Shown here one piece after another: positions 29,416-39,312 of a stretch of DNA of 64,000 nucleotides; the first letter of the stretch is position 1, and the number at the start of each line of letters is the position of its first letter. Source of the DNA: Rhodobacterales bacterium (lineage in GTDB: Bacteria > Pseudomonadota > Alphaproteobacteria > Rhizobiales > Stappiaceae); contig VIRH01000082.1 of NCBI GenBank assembly GCA_008107755.1, forward strand, positions 186,001 to 250,000. The letters run 5' to 3'. The notes below the pieces were generated by a model, which saw only the letters and a program-made list of their open reading frames with translations, searched no databases and had not been told where the DNA came from. Made by a program: the position numbers and the translations under genes.

Positions 29416-29853
29416 TCATTTGAAGCTCTTGAAGGCGTCGCGGATGATTCTCAGCCGGCTCGGGCGCGTTGAACCCGGAGGACCGTGGTCGCGCAGGCGG
29501 TCGATTTCATCAGGTTCGAGACCGATATCATCCAGTGTTGCAAACTCGTTCGCGTTGTCGCAGATGACCTCGCGATTGTCGTCCACATTTTCTTCCAGAA
29601 GCAGGGTTCGGCCGCTTTCGGACTGTTCTTCCGTCCAAAGCACCGTAGTGGAGGAGACCCAGAACGTGCGGTCGCAGTAGCGGGCTTCGTGGTATCCGGT
29701 TTTCGGGCTGGTGAGAATCTCGTGAGAGCCGATGAAGCCGCCGCTGGAAAATTGGGACCTGATATAGAAATCGCTCTTCGCATAGGCTGTTCCGGACCAT
29801 GATCCGGAGCCCAATAAAAGCGCAATTGCGATGGTGAGAACGGAGCGTTTCAT
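29416..29853 (-). CDS. Secreted paralogue A of a tandem triplet, unknown function
   Basis: A 145-aa protein with a clear signal peptide (VLTIAIALLLGSGSW, cleavage near AYA-KS). The mature domain starts DFYIRSQF, has GSHEIL, and carries two cysteines, C60 (ARYC) and C98 (VIC), with the same 38-residue spacing as in the two neighbouring paralogues; a periplasmic disulfide is likely. It is the most diverged copy, lacking the RPICxxP form, and has an Arg/Pro-rich tail. I do not recognise a named family. It converges on the COQ10-like gene. Confidence 0.72.
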   Translation of the reverse strand: MKRSVLTIAIALLLGSGSWSGTAYAKSDFYIRSQFSSGGFIGSHEILTSPKTGYHEARYCDRTFWVSSTTVLWTEEQSESGRTLLLEENVDDNREVICDNANEFATLDDIGLEPDEIDRLRDHGPPGSTRPSRLRIIRDAFKSFK

Positions 29854-29958
29854 CTCCCTGGTCCTTATCCTGATTCCTCGGCAGTCCTTCCTTGCATTGT
29901 CCAGTTTAAATGCGCCTGGCTTTCCCGAGCCTTGAGGCTTCTCAATCGGCCGGCGTTG

Positions 29959-30435
29959 TTACTTGTCGTGATACGATCTGGCGGCGCGGTCCCCGCTGAC
30001 CGTCGAAAAGGATTTACGTATGGCGGCGAAGCGGTTGACCTTGCTTACAGTCGGGCCGTTGTTATGCATCACGATGCGCGGATCTTCATTTATGCCAAGG
30101 TCCACGAGCGTAACCTGCTGCTCAGGATGATCGCAAATCGGTCGCCAGCCTTTCCCCCAATTGTGTTCGATGCGGACGACATTTTCCTGTTCGACTTCGA
30201 GCTGCGTCCAGGCGATCGTCGCGTAGCGTACGTAATAGGGTCTGCCGCAATAGGTAACCTCGACGAGCCCATCGGATTTCCTGCTGTAGATCCGGTGAGA
30301 ACCACGAAACATGTCCGCATCGTCGCGCGAGATAATGTATATATCGCCGTCTGGTATTGTTTCGCTGTCGGCCAAGGCGCTGGTCCCTGTATAGAGCAGC
30401 GCCGCCAGAGCAGGCAGTATCCACTGGATTGACAT
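29959..30435 (-). CDS. Secreted paralogue B of a tandem triplet, unknown function
   Basis: A 158-aa protein. The ATG at 30435 is chosen because it follows AGGAAACAGG and gives a signal peptide (WILPALAALLYTGTSALADS); the frame extends 14 codons further upstream. The core (about 31-115) reads DIYIISRD, GSHRIY, VTYCGRPYYV, IAWTQLE, GWRPICDHPEQQVTL and aligns without gaps to paralogue C, with C63 and C101 38 apart. The C-terminal tail (KVNRFAAIRKSF) resembles the end of paralogue A. Function unknown. Confidence 0.72.
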   Translation of the reverse strand: MSIQWILPALAALLYTGTSALADSETIPDGDIYIISRDDADMFRGSHRIYSRKSDGLVEVTYCGRPYYVRYATIAWTQLEVEQENVVRIEHNWGKGWRPICDHPEQQVTLVDLGINEDPRIVMHNNGPTVSKVNRFAAIRKSFSTVSGDRAARSYHDK

Positions 30436-30600
30436 ATCCTGTTTCCTTTGCCGCGAAATCATTTCGCGTTTTGCCATTGTGCAGTTTGATACGTTAGACG
30501 AACTTTCTTACAAAGCTCTGCGGTGCCGAAACTCTGTTTTACTAAAGATTTATCGATCGTTTCGCATGTCAGTGCATCGGGCACCTCACGAGAGGCATGA

Positions 30601-31068
30601 CTACTGCGCGTGGTATGTGCCGTTGTCGTTGCCGCCGAATCCCGGACCGATATTCGACAGACGGTTTCTGCCGCTGTCTGCCTCCTCCGAGGAGGTGTCT
30701 GCCTGGGCAAGGACGTCTGCAGGGCTCTCCTCGACGCCGATATCGGTCAAGGTGACCTGGCGTTCCGGATTTGCGCAGATCGGTCGCCAGCCCCGTCCGA
30801 AATTGAACTCGATCTGGACAACATTGCCGCGCTCGACTTCTATCTGCGTCCAGGCGACGGAATTGGTGCGCACGAAATAGGGGCGTCGACAGTAGGCTAC
30901 CTTGGTCAGTCCGTCGGAATATTTGACGAACAGTTTGTGGCTTCCCACGAAATCGCCGAATCGGTCGCGCGATATGAGATAGAAATCGCCTGGCTGGGGA
31001 ATGCCGCCGGCAAACGCCGATCCTGAGGCACACACGGTTACGGCAAGCATCAAGGCAAGTTTTGTCAT
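30601..31068 (-). CDS. Secreted paralogue C of a tandem triplet, unknown function
   Basis: A 155-aa protein with a signal peptide (LALMLAVTVCASGSAFAGG). The core (about 28-112) reads DFYLISRD, GSHKLF, VAYCRRPYFV, VAWTQIEVE, GWRPICANPERQVTL; cysteines C60 and C98. By my count about 50 of 85 core positions are identical to paralogue B. The C-terminus instead is a low-complexity Ser/Asp/Gly/Asn tail. Function unknown; periplasmic or secreted. Confidence 0.75.
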   Translation of the reverse strand: MTKLALMLAVTVCASGSAFAGGIPQPGDFYLISRDRFGDFVGSHKLFVKYSDGLTKVAYCRRPYFVRTNSVAWTQIEVERGNVVQIEFNFGRGWRPICANPERQVTLTDIGVEESPADVLAQADTSSEEADSGRNRLSNIGPGFGGNDNGTYHAQ

Positions 31069-31171
31069 CTACCGATTTCGTTGGGTTTCAGTTTCGAGAA
31101 GCGGCAACTATAGGCATCGCGACTGCGGAAACCAGACGTATTCATTGCGAAGGTAAACGAAGGCTTTGTAA

Positions 31172-31678
31172 TTAAAGGGCATTTAGAACGGACGTCAGCG
31201 CCGTCTGGACAGTGTCGAGCCTGATGGCGTGTCGGCCGCGATCCGCGAACCAGCAGTGAAAATGTTCTGTCGGGAGGCCGGTGGCGGCCACCGCGATATG
31301 AACTGTTCCGACCGGTTTCTCGGCGCTGCCGCCTCCCGGGCCCGCAACGCCTGTAACGGATACCGCGATGTCGGCTCTGGAGCGATGAAGAGCGCCTTCG
31401 GCCATGGCCATGGCAACTTCCTTGCTGACCGCACCGACCTTGGCAATCAGGTCCGGCGGGACCCCCAGCATCTCCGTCTTCGCTTCATTCGAATAGGTGA
31501 TAAACCCCCGGTCGACTGCAACGGACGATCCGGCGATGTCCGTCAGTGTGCCGCAGATGAGGCCACCGGTGCATGATTCTGCCGTGGCGATCATCTTGCC
31601 ACTGGCCTTGAGGGCGTCGAGCACCGAAATCGCAAGATGGCTGAGATCGTCAAGGCTTCTGGGTGTTTTTTCACTCAT
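31172..31678 (-). CDS. cinA: CinA-type nicotinamide-nucleotide amidohydrolase
   Basis: A standalone 168-aa CinA C-terminal domain, the PncC type that deamidates NMN to recycle pyridine nucleotides. Conserved segments are [33 protein letters not shown] and [13 protein letters not shown]. The N-terminal COG1058 half found in longer CinA proteins is absent, which is common in this order. It lies 51 bases downstream of ispDF on the same strand, a conserved pairing. Confidence 0.93.
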   Translation of the reverse strand: MSEKTPRSLDDLSHLAISVLDALKASGKMIATAESCTGGLICGTLTDIAGSSVAVDRGFITYSNEAKTEMLGVPPDLIAKVGAVSKEVAMAMAEGALHRSRADIAVSVTGVAGPGGGSAEKPVGTVHIAVAATGLPTEHFHCWFADRGRHAIRLDTVQTALTSVLNAL

Positions 31679-31729
31679 GATGCCGCTTGCTCCATGCTCA
31701 AATCTTGATCTTGTCCTGACCGTGCTCGC

Positions 31730-32992
31730 TCAGTCCTCGTCGAACGGAAGTCGCACGGTAACACAGGCCTGGGCGGCGATACCTTCCTTGCGGCCGGTGA
31801 AACCCAGTCGTTCGGACGTCGTTGCCTTCACTGAGACCCTCGAGACGGCAAGATCGCAGATCAGGGCAATCGATCTTCGGATCTCTTCACGGTGCGGGCC
31901 GATCTTGGGCTCCTCGCACACGATGGTTACGTCGATGTGGGCAATCCGTCCTCCCGCTTCGCTTACTCTGCGCATCGCGTCCTGCTGAAACCTGTCGGAC
32001 GAAGCGCCCTTCCACTGCGGGTCGCTGGGCGGGAAATGCTGACCGATATCGCCGTCGCCGATCGCACCAAGCGTCGCGTCGGTGATCGCGTGAAGGACGA
32101 CGTCTGCGTCGGAGTGCCCCTTCAGCTTCCGGGAATGCGGGATCGCGACACCGCCGAGGATAACGGCCGTCCCTTCATCAAAAGCGTGGACATCGTATCC
32201 GATTCCGGTGCGCACATCGCCGAGTTTGGAAAGGGGGAGGCGGTGGGTTTCAGTCGGCGTTGCCTTGAAGGTTGTCATGCTCTTGTACCGGGCCTGTTCA
32301 TCCGCTCGGGACAGATCCGCGGCGGTCGTGATCTTGAAATTCGACGGGTCACCGTCGCTGAGGACGATTTGCAGGCCGTACCACTCCGCAAGGCTTGTAT
32401 CGTCGGTGAAATCGTTTCGTGAGGCATCGTGCGCACTTTCGTGAGCCGCAAGAATCGCATGAAGCGGAAATGCCTGGGGTGTCTGGGCAGCCCAGAGATC
32501 TTTCCTGTCAACGGTTTCAAGCTGCCGGCCGGAGATTGTGCGCTTCAGGGTATCTGCGACAGGCACAGCTGCAAGGGCACCATCGGCACCGCCGTCGAGA
32601 CAGGCAATGACGCCATCAATTACCGGGCTCTCGAGAAAAGGCCGCGCGGCATCGTGGATCAATACGAAGTCGCATCCGCTGTCTGCCAGCGCCTTCAAAC
32701 CTTCACGGACGCTTTCCTGGCGGGTTTGACCACCAGCAACAGGCGCGCGCAGTTTTTGCCGAACTTCCGGAGCGCAAAGCGACGCGGCCGCATCGTAAAG
32801 GGCGCGGTCGTCCGGGTGGAACACCGTGATGACATGCGATATACGGGGGTGCAGGCCGATGGCGTTCAGCGTATGGCTCAGGACCGGCAGACCGGCTATC
32901 GGACGGTATTGTTTCGGGCTCGCATCCTCCGCAGTGGAGAGACGCGTGCCGCGTCCTGCAGCAACGACGAGAGCTGCCGCCGATCTAGCCAT
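31730..32992 (-). CDS. ispDF: Bifunctional IspD/IspF enzyme of the MEP isoprenoid pathway
   Basis: Fused CDP-methylerythritol synthase (residues about 1-230: VAAGRGTRLSTAEDASPKQY, LIHDAARPFLES) and MEcPP synthase (about 258-420: GIGYDVHAFDEG, LKGHSDADVVLHAITDATLG, GDIGQHFPPSDPQWKG). It catalyses steps 3 and 5 of the non-mevalonate pathway in the cytosol. The fusion is typical of alphaproteobacteria. It is divergent from dusB. Confidence 0.96.
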   Translation of the reverse strand: MARSAAALVVAAGRGTRLSTAEDASPKQYRPIAGLPVLSHTLNAIGLHPRISHVITVFHPDDRALYDAAASLCAPEVRQKLRAPVAGGQTRQESVREGLKALADSGCDFVLIHDAARPFLESPVIDGVIACLDGGADGALAAVPVADTLKRTISGRQLETVDRKDLWAAQTPQAFPLHAILAAHESAHDASRNDFTDDTSLAEWYGLQIVLSDGDPSNFKITTAADLSRADEQARYKSMTTFKATPTETHRLPLSKLGDVRTGIGYDVHAFDEGTAVILGGVAIPHSRKLKGHSDADVVLHAITDATLGAIGDGDIGQHFPPSDPQWKGASSDRFQQDAMRRVSEAGGRIAHIDVTIVCEEPKIGPHREEIRRSIALICDLAVSRVSVKATTSERLGFTGRKEGIAAQACVTVRLPFDED

Positions 32993-33149
32993 TTACCGTC
33001 TCCTTCGGGCCGGGCAACCAGGTTGTTTCGAACGCTCTTTAACTAAGAACTTATTCGGACTGCAATTTTAGACTTGTTGCATTGAGTGTTTTGTCTACAA
33101 TATAGGCAAAGACTGGATTGCACAGACAATAAGCAGAAAAGATAACCGC

Positions 33150-34166
33150 GTGTTGGCGTTGATGAAACCGCTGCAGATTGGCCGTCATACCCTTTCCAAC
33201 AGGGCGGTCCTCGCGCCGATGTCAGGCGTCTCGGACCTACCGTTCCGCAGGCTGGCGGCACGGTTCGGGGCAGGCATGGTTGTGAGCGAGATGGTCGCAA
33301 GCGAGTCCTTCGTCAAGGGTGATGCCGAGACGCAGATGCGTGTCGAGGCTCAAGAGCAAGGACTCCACGTCGTCCAGCTTGCCGGGCGGGAGGCCGTCTG
33401 GATGGGTGAGGCTGCGAAGGTGGTCGCTGGTCTCGGTGCGGATGTCATCGACATCAACATGGGCTGTCCGGCCAAGAAGGTCACGTCCGGCTATTCCGGC
33501 TCTGCGCTGATGCGAGACCTCGATCATGCTCTGACGCTTGTCGAGGCGACTGTTGCCGCGGTTGATGTCCCGGTCACCCTGAAGATGCGTCTTGGCTGGG
33601 ACGAGAATTCAATCAACGCGCCGGAGCTAGCGCGGCGCGCGGAGGCTGCCGGTGTGCAGCTGATTACGGTTCATGGTCGTACACGCTGCCAGTTCTACAA
33701 GGGAACGGCGGACTGGAAGGCGATAGCCGCCGTCAAGGATGCGGTCGGCGTGCCGGTCATCGCAAACGGGGACTGCCGTAGCGCGGCGGATGCCGTTCGA
33801 ATGCTGGAACAGTCGGGCGCGGATGCCGTCATGATCGGGCGGGGGGCCTATGGCCGTCCCTGGTTGCCGGGTCACGTTGGCCGGTTCCTGGCCGGAGACG
33901 AGGTGTCGAAGGCGCCGGAAGGGGCGGACCTTGCCGCGATCGTTGCCGAACACTACGAAATGATTCTCAGCCACTACGGCACAGTTGCCGGTGTGCGGAT
34001 CGCACGCAAGCACATCGGCTGGTATGCCGAAGAAGCCACATCCCGGGGCCTCGGCGCCATGCCGTCAGCGACCCGCAAGATCCTCATGAGCTCCACCGAG
34101 CCAGACGAAGTGCTGCGCCATGCAGTGGACTGGTTCTCCTCCTCGAACAAACAGGAAGCCGCGTGA
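33150..34166 (+). CDS. dusB: tRNA-dihydrouridine synthase (DusB/NifR3 family)
   Basis: FMN-dependent reductase of uridine in the tRNA D-loop. Key segments: [40 protein letters not shown] with the catalytic cysteine, and [17 protein letters not shown]. The GTG at 33150 has AGAAAAGA about 8 bases before it; an ATG at 33162 is an alternative. Its last four bases overlap the ntrB start. dusB(nifR3)-ntrB-ntrC is the classic rhizobial operon order. Confidence 0.94.
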   Translation: MLALMKPLQIGRHTLSNRAVLAPMSGVSDLPFRRLAARFGAGMVVSEMVASESFVKGDAETQMRVEAQEQGLHVVQLAGREAVWMGEAAKVVAGLGADVIDINMGCPAKKVTSGYSGSALMRDLDHALTLVEATVAAVDVPVTLKMRLGWDENSINAPELARRAEAAGVQLITVHGRTRCQFYKGTADWKAIAAVKDAVGVPVIANGDCRSAADAVRMLEQSGADAVMIGRGAYGRPWLPGHVGRFLAGDEVSKAPEGADLAAIVAEHYEMILSHYGTVAGVRIARKHIGWYAEEATSRGLGAMPSATRKILMSSTEPDEVLRHAVDWFSSSNKQEAA

Positions 34167-35314
34167 CGACTAACGAGTCTCCGACAGGCCGGACGGCCGC
34201 ACTTGCCAGTGACGGCCCGACCATTCTGGATGCGCTGCCTCATCCGGTCTTGCTGGTTGCGCCGGACGGCGTGATCGAATCGGCCAATATGGCCGCCGAA
34301 ATCTTCATGCGCTCAAGCGTTTCGGTGCTGCGGCGTCACCCGATCAGCGAGTTCATTCCCTTTGGCAGTCCGCTGTTGACGCTGATCGAGCAGGTTCGCG
34401 AACGCAGCGCTCCCGTCAACGAGTACAAGGTCGATATCGGGTCTCCCAGGATCGGTGCGCCGAAAGTGGTCGACATCAATGCGGCGCCGGTGGCGGACCG
34501 TCCGGGCGCGGTCGTCCTGATGTTTCAGGAACGCACGATGGCCGAAAAGATCGACCGTCAGCTCACCTCACGTGGCGCGGCGCGCACGGTGACCGGTCTT
34601 GCAGCCATGTTGGCACACGAGATCAAGAACCCGCTGTCCGGTATTCGCGGCGCGGCGCAATTGCTGGAGCAGTCGGTTCCCAATGAAGACCGCGCACTGA
34701 CGCGCCTGATTCAGGATGAGACCGACCGCATCGTCAAGCTTGTCGACCGGATGGAGGTTTTTTCGGATGAACGTCCGATCGAACGGGAACCGGTGAATAT
34801 TCACGTGGTGCTCGATCATGTGAAACGGCTGTCCGACAGCGGTTTTGCGCGCGGAAAGCGGATCGTGGAGATCTATGACCCGTCCCTTCCGCCGGTCTAT
34901 GCCAACAAGGATCAACTCATCCAGGTTTTTCTCAATCTGATCAAGAACGCCAGCGAGGCGATTGGCGATGATCCGGATGGAGAAATCAGGATCTCGACCG
35001 CGTTCCGGCCGGGGGTTCGCCTTTCCGTGCCGGGGACCGACGAGAAGGTCAGCCTGCCGCTGGAGTTCTGTGTACAGGATAATGGTCCCGGGGTTCCGGA
35101 AGACCTTTTGCCCCATCTCTTCGAGCCATTCATCACGACCAAGACCAACGGGTCCGGTCTCGGCCTTGCGCTGGTCGCCAAGATCATCGGCGACCACGGC
35201 GGCGTCATCGAGTGCGACAGCCAGCGCCAGAAAACTGTTTTCAGGATTTTAATGCCGGCCTTTACGGAAGCGGGAACGGCTCCGGCCGAGCGGACCAGAA
35301 AAGGAACTGATTGA
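34163..35314 (+). CDS. ntrB: Nitrogen-regulation sensor histidine kinase NtrB
   Basis: A soluble 383-aa kinase/phosphatase that sets NtrC phosphorylation in response to PII proteins. The N-terminal PAS domain is at about 15-130, the phospho-acceptor His152 is in [20 protein letters not shown], and the ATPase domain has the N box [22 protein letters not shown] and [12 protein letters not shown]. No membrane segment. GTG start, coupled to dusB. Confidence 0.95.
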   Translation: MTTNESPTGRTAALASDGPTILDALPHPVLLVAPDGVIESANMAAEIFMRSSVSVLRRHPISEFIPFGSPLLTLIEQVRERSAPVNEYKVDIGSPRIGAPKVVDINAAPVADRPGAVVLMFQERTMAEKIDRQLTSRGAARTVTGLAAMLAHEIKNPLSGIRGAAQLLEQSVPNEDRALTRLIQDETDRIVKLVDRMEVFSDERPIEREPVNIHVVLDHVKRLSDSGFARGKRIVEIYDPSLPPVYANKDQLIQVFLNLIKNASEAIGDDPDGEIRISTAFRPGVRLSVPGTDEKVSLPLEFCVQDNGPGVPEDLLPHLFEPFITTKTNGSGLGLALVAKIIGDHGGVIECDSQRQKTVFRILMPAFTEAGTAPAERTRKGTD

Positions 35315-35316
35315 CC

Positions 35317-36756
35317 ATGCCGACAGGCACGATCTTAGTTGCGGACGACGATGCAGCCATCCGTACGGTTCTCAATCAGGCCCTCTCGAGGGCCGGTTAC
35401 ACCGTTCGACTGACCTCCAACGCCTCAACGCTCTGGCGTTGGGTTTCTTCCGGTGACGGCGATCTGGTGATTACCGATGTCGTGATGCCGGATGAGAATA
35501 TCTTTGATGTTCTTCCGCGCATGAAGAAAATGCGGCCGGACCTTCCGGTTCTGGTCATGAGTGCCCAGAACACCTTCATGACGGCCATCAAGGCGTCTGA
35601 AAAGGGGGCTTACGAGTATCTTCCAAAGCCCTTTGACCTGAAGGAACTCACGAGCATTGTCCAGCGCGCGCTCGAGGAGCCGAAGCGCAGGCCGACCGCC
35701 GATCTTGACGATTCCGGGGAGGGGATGCCCCTCGTTGGCCGGTCACCGGCAATGCAGGAAATCTACCGTGTTCTCGCAAGGCTGATGCAGACGGATCTGA
35801 CCGTCATGATCAACGGTGAATCCGGCACGGGCAAGGAGCTTGTTGCACGGGCTCTGCATGATTACGGTAAGCGTCGCAACGGCCCGTTCGTCGCCATCAA
35901 CATGGCCGCGATTCCCCGGGATCTCATCGAGGCGGAACTGTTCGGCCACGAGAAGGGCGCTTTTACCGGCGCGCAGAACCGCAGTTCCGGCCGGTTTGAA
36001 CAGGCTGATGGCGGCACGCTGTTTCTGGACGAGATCGGCGACATGCCGATGGAAGCCCAGACCCGTCTTCTGCGTGTCCTGCAGCAGGGAGAGTATACGA
36101 CCGTCGGAGGACGTACACCGATCAAGACGGATGTCCGGATCATAGCCGCGACCAACAAGGATCTTCGTCATCTCATCAACCAGGGCCTGTTCCGAGAAGA
36201 TCTCTATTTCCGCCTGAACGTTGTCCCGATCCGTCTTCCGCCGCTCCGCGAGCGCGTCGAGGACATCCCCGATCTTGTCCGGCACTTCTTCGCGCTTGTC
36301 GAAAAGGAAGGCTTGCCGGCGAAGCAGATCGATCAGGGCGCGCTCAACCTGCTTCGTCGTTATCGCTGGCCCGGCAACGTGCGCGAACTGGAGAACCTCG
36401 TTCGCCGGCTTGCCGCGCTCTATCCGCAGGATGTCATCAGCGAGAGCCTGCTTGAGCACGAACTCAGTCAGCCGACTGTCAGCTCCATCGAAGACGAGAC
36501 GCCGGAAACGATCAATCTCGGCGGATCGGTCGAGCGCTATCTGGCGGGATATTTCGATACCTTCGGCGATGCCTTGCCGCCTCCCGGGCTCTATCACCGG
36601 ATTCTGCGGGAGGTCGAGTATCCTTTGATCAGTGCCGCTCTCGCGGCAACGCGGGGCAATCAGATCAAGGCGGCCGAATTGCTCGGTGTGAATCGAAACA
36701 CCCTGCGCAAGAAGATTCGCGATCTGGATATTCAGGTTATGAGATCGACCCGATGA
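35317..36756 (+). CDS. ntrC: Nitrogen-regulation response regulator NtrC (sigma-54 activator)
   Basis: A 479-aa enhancer-binding protein activating nitrogen-assimilation promoters. The receiver domain has phospho-acceptor Asp54 ([10 protein letters not shown]). The AAA+ domain has Walker [15 protein letters not shown], the sigma-54-contacting loop GAFTGA, and [20 protein letters not shown]. The C-terminal Fis-type helix-turn-helix is [20 protein letters not shown]. The ATG at 35317 is preferred to the TTG at 35311. Confidence 0.95.
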   Translation: MPTGTILVADDDAAIRTVLNQALSRAGYTVRLTSNASTLWRWVSSGDGDLVITDVVMPDENIFDVLPRMKKMRPDLPVLVMSAQNTFMTAIKASEKGAYEYLPKPFDLKELTSIVQRALEEPKRRPTADLDDSGEGMPLVGRSPAMQEIYRVLARLMQTDLTVMINGESGTGKELVARALHDYGKRRNGPFVAINMAAIPRDLIEAELFGHEKGAFTGAQNRSSGRFEQADGGTLFLDEIGDMPMEAQTRLLRVLQQGEYTTVGGRTPIKTDVRIIAATNKDLRHLINQGLFREDLYFRLNVVPIRLPPLRERVEDIPDLVRHFFALVEKEGLPAKQIDQGALNLLRRYRWPGNVRELENLVRRLAALYPQDVISESLLEHELSQPTVSSIEDETPETINLGGSVERYLAGYFDTFGDALPPPGLYHRILREVEYPLISAALAATRGNQIKAAELLGVNRNTLRKKIRDLDIQVMRSTR

Positions 36757-36758
36757 GA

Positions 36759-36790
36759 CACGCCGCCGCCGGTGACCCGGCGGCGGCGTG
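36759..36790 (+). terminator. Long GC hairpin just after ntrC
   Basis: A perfect 14-bp stem (36759-36772 with 36777-36790) with a TGAC loop begins three bases after the ntrC stop. The following bases are pyrimidine-rich (CTCGTCTCTTCC) but lack a T run, so it may act with Rho or protect the 3' end. The rest of the 288-base gap before ntrY (36791-37044) is AT-rich and probably carries the ntrYX promoter. Confidence 0.55.
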
Positions 36791-37044
36791 CTCGTCTCTT
36801 CCAAACCCTTTAAGGAGAGCATCTTTGTTGGTTTGGTGTTTCAATTCAAATTACTGATATTCATTAAGAAAATAGCTTTCTGCTTGGCGATGTGAGTCTC
36901 GCATCGCGCGGTCTTCTTGTCGTCCACCGCATTTTCCCCACAGTGGCCAAATCTGTCTCAATTTCGCAACATTGTGTGATAAGTTTGCCGCAATGGAATT
37001 GAGAAGTGCAGCTCTAGTCGGGCTGAGGGGCGGTCAGGGGCCGG

Positions 37045-39312
37045 ATGATTTTGGAAGCAGGTGAACAGTCCGTGTTGAGATCGGGGATGAGGCGTGGCGG
37101 CTTCTGGCGCCGCGCCGGACTTGCAATCATACTGATTGCGCTCATTTCGATCGGCGTCACCTTTGCCATTCTGATGGGGCTCACCTCCATCGACCCGACG
37201 CGGGACGTCATCCTGAAGGCCATGACGGTCAACGGGGCGCTTGCCGCAATCCTGCTTGGATTGATTGCCTTCGAGATCGTCAAGCTCTGGCAGGCGCGAA
37301 GGCGCGGCCGCGCTGCGGCGCGCCTGCATGTGCGTGTCGTTGCTCTTTTCAGTCTGGTGGCCGCTGTGCCCGCGATCCTGATGGCGATCCTGGCGGCGGT
37401 GACGCTGGACCGCGGGCTGGACAGGTGGTTCGAGGAACGCACGCGCCAGATCGTCGATAACGCTCTGACCGTGGCCCAGGCCTATCTGCAGGAGCACGCG
37501 CGCGTGTTGCGCGGCGACCTGATCGCCATGGCAAATGATATCGACCGTGCAAAGGCGGTTTACGAGTTCGAGCCGACGCGATTCGACCAATTTTTCTCCA
37601 CGCAGGTGTCTTTGCGCGGGATTCTCGCGGCGTTCATTCTGAACGAAAACGGTGATGTCGTGACCAGGGTGGTTCACGATCCGGAAACCGATGTGCCTCT
37701 GCCGCCGGCCGACAGTTTCTTCAAGGCGAAGTCAGGCGACCCCATCCTGATTGCGCCTGGCACTTCAAACATAGTCGGCGGCATCATGAAGTTGTCTGCC
37801 TATGACAACTACTATCTTTATGCGGTCCGAGCGATCGACCCAAGGGTTGTTGATTATCTGAGGCTGACGGAACAAGGTGCGGCCCAGTACCAGCAAATGG
37901 AAAACAGCCGGTTCGGCGTTCAGGTCGCCTTCGCGCTCGTCTATCTCGGGGTTGCACTGGTGCTTCTACTGTCAGCGATCTGGATCGGGTTCGGTTTTGC
38001 CAACCGTCTCGTCTCGCCTATAAGGACGCTCATTTCTGCTGCGGATGAGGTTTCCCAGGGCAATCTTGCCGTCAAGGTCGAGACAGAGAAATCTGGCGGC
38101 GATCTGTCCAATCTCGGAGAGACCTTCAACAAGATGACCGGGCAGCTGCTTGGTCAGCGTGACGCCTTGCTGGCAGCGAATGAACAGATCGACCGGCGCC
38201 GCCGGTTCAACGAAGCGGTTCTGTCGGGCGTGTCGACGGGCGTCATCGGGGTTGATGACGAGGCGTCGATCATGCTGGTCAACCGGTCTGCGCAGGAGCT
38301 GCTGGAGCTCGATGAGGTCCAGATCCTCAACAAACAGCTTGTCGAGGTCGTTCCGGAGCTCAGCGAATGCATCAGCGATGCCTTGCGCAACGAGACGGAC
38401 CGCCTGCCGGAAACCCAGGTGGAGATCACCCGTTCGGGGCGCTTGCGGACCATCAACGTCAGGATCACACGTGAGCAGTCGACGCGGCGTGAGCACGGCT
38501 TCGTCGTGACGCTGGACGACATTACCGATCTCGTGTCCGCGCAGCGCAATTCAGCCTGGGCCGATGTTGCCCGACGTATCGCGCATGAAATCAAGAACCC
38601 GCTGACGCCGATCCAGCTGTCTGCGGAACGCATACGGCGCCGCTACGGGAAGCGGATCGAGGAAGACCGTCAGGTTTTTGACCAGTGCATCGATACGATC
38701 GTCCGTCAGGTTGGCGATATCGGCCAGATGGTCGATGAATTTTCTTCCTTCGCGCGCATGCGCAAGCCCAACAAGGGGCGAGGGGACCTGCGCGAAGCCG
38801 TTCGCAATGCGGCGTTCATGCAGTCGGTCGCAAACCCCGACATCAGCGTGAGTGCGGAAGTTCCGGACAAGCCGGTAGAAGCGGTCTTCGATGCGCGGCT
38901 GGTCGGGCAAGCGCTGACCAATGTGGTGAAGAACGCGACCGAGGCGGTCAGCGCACGTACCGGCGATGACCTTCCCAAGGGCAAGGTGACCGTGAAACTG
39001 CATGAGGCGGAGGGGGGCAACGGAGAACGGGTCGTGATCGATGTCATCGACAACGGTATCGGCCTTCCGGAAGAAAACCGAAGCCGGCTTCTGGAGCCCT
39101 ATATGACAACGCGGGAAAAGGGGACCGGTCTCGGTCTCGCCATTGTCCGAAAGATCCTCGAAGACCACGGCGGCGGCATCGAATTGCTGAACGCACCCAA
39201 GATCAATCCTGACGATTCGGGAACGCTCGTTCGTCTGACGCTGGCTGCCAATGCCGACGTCGACGAAGTCTCCGAAGCGCAAGACCAGACTGTGACAGCA
39301 CATGGCGCATGA
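37045..39312 (+). CDS. ntrY: Membrane sensor histidine kinase NtrY
   Basis: A 755-aa kinase paired with NtrX, associated with nitrogen, redox and envelope signalling. Several N-terminal transmembrane helices (ILIALISIGVTFAILMGL; ALFSLVAAVPAILMAILAAV), an extracytoplasmic region, a further helix (VAFALVYLGVALVLLLSAIW), HAMP linker, PAS domain (about 390-480), phospho-acceptor His514 in [20 protein letters not shown], and ATPase motifs NVVKNATEA, DNGIGLPE and GTGLGLAIVRKI. It overlaps ntrX by 11 bases. Confidence 0.95.
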   Translation: MILEAGEQSVLRSGMRRGGFWRRAGLAIILIALISIGVTFAILMGLTSIDPTRDVILKAMTVNGALAAILLGLIAFEIVKLWQARRRGRAAARLHVRVVALFSLVAAVPAILMAILAAVTLDRGLDRWFEERTRQIVDNALTVAQAYLQEHARVLRGDLIAMANDIDRAKAVYEFEPTRFDQFFSTQVSLRGILAAFILNENGDVVTRVVHDPETDVPLPPADSFFKAKSGDPILIAPGTSNIVGGIMKLSAYDNYYLYAVRAIDPRVVDYLRLTEQGAAQYQQMENSRFGVQVAFALVYLGVALVLLLSAIWIGFGFANRLVSPIRTLISAADEVSQGNLAVKVETEKSGGDLSNLGETFNKMTGQLLGQRDALLAANEQIDRRRRFNEAVLSGVSTGVIGVDDEASIMLVNRSAQELLELDEVQILNKQLVEVVPELSECISDALRNETDRLPETQVEITRSGRLRTINVRITREQSTRREHGFVVTLDDITDLVSAQRNSAWADVARRIAHEIKNPLTPIQLSAERIRRRYGKRIEEDRQVFDQCIDTIVRQVGDIGQMVDEFSSFARMRKPNKGRGDLREAVRNAAFMQSVANPDISVSAEVPDKPVEAVFDARLVGQALTNVVKNATEAVSARTGDDLPKGKVTVKLHEAEGGNGERVVIDVIDNGIGLPEENRSRLLEPYMTTREKGTGLGLAIVRKILEDHGGGIELLNAPKINPDDSGTLVRLTLAANADVDEVSEAQDQTVTAHGA

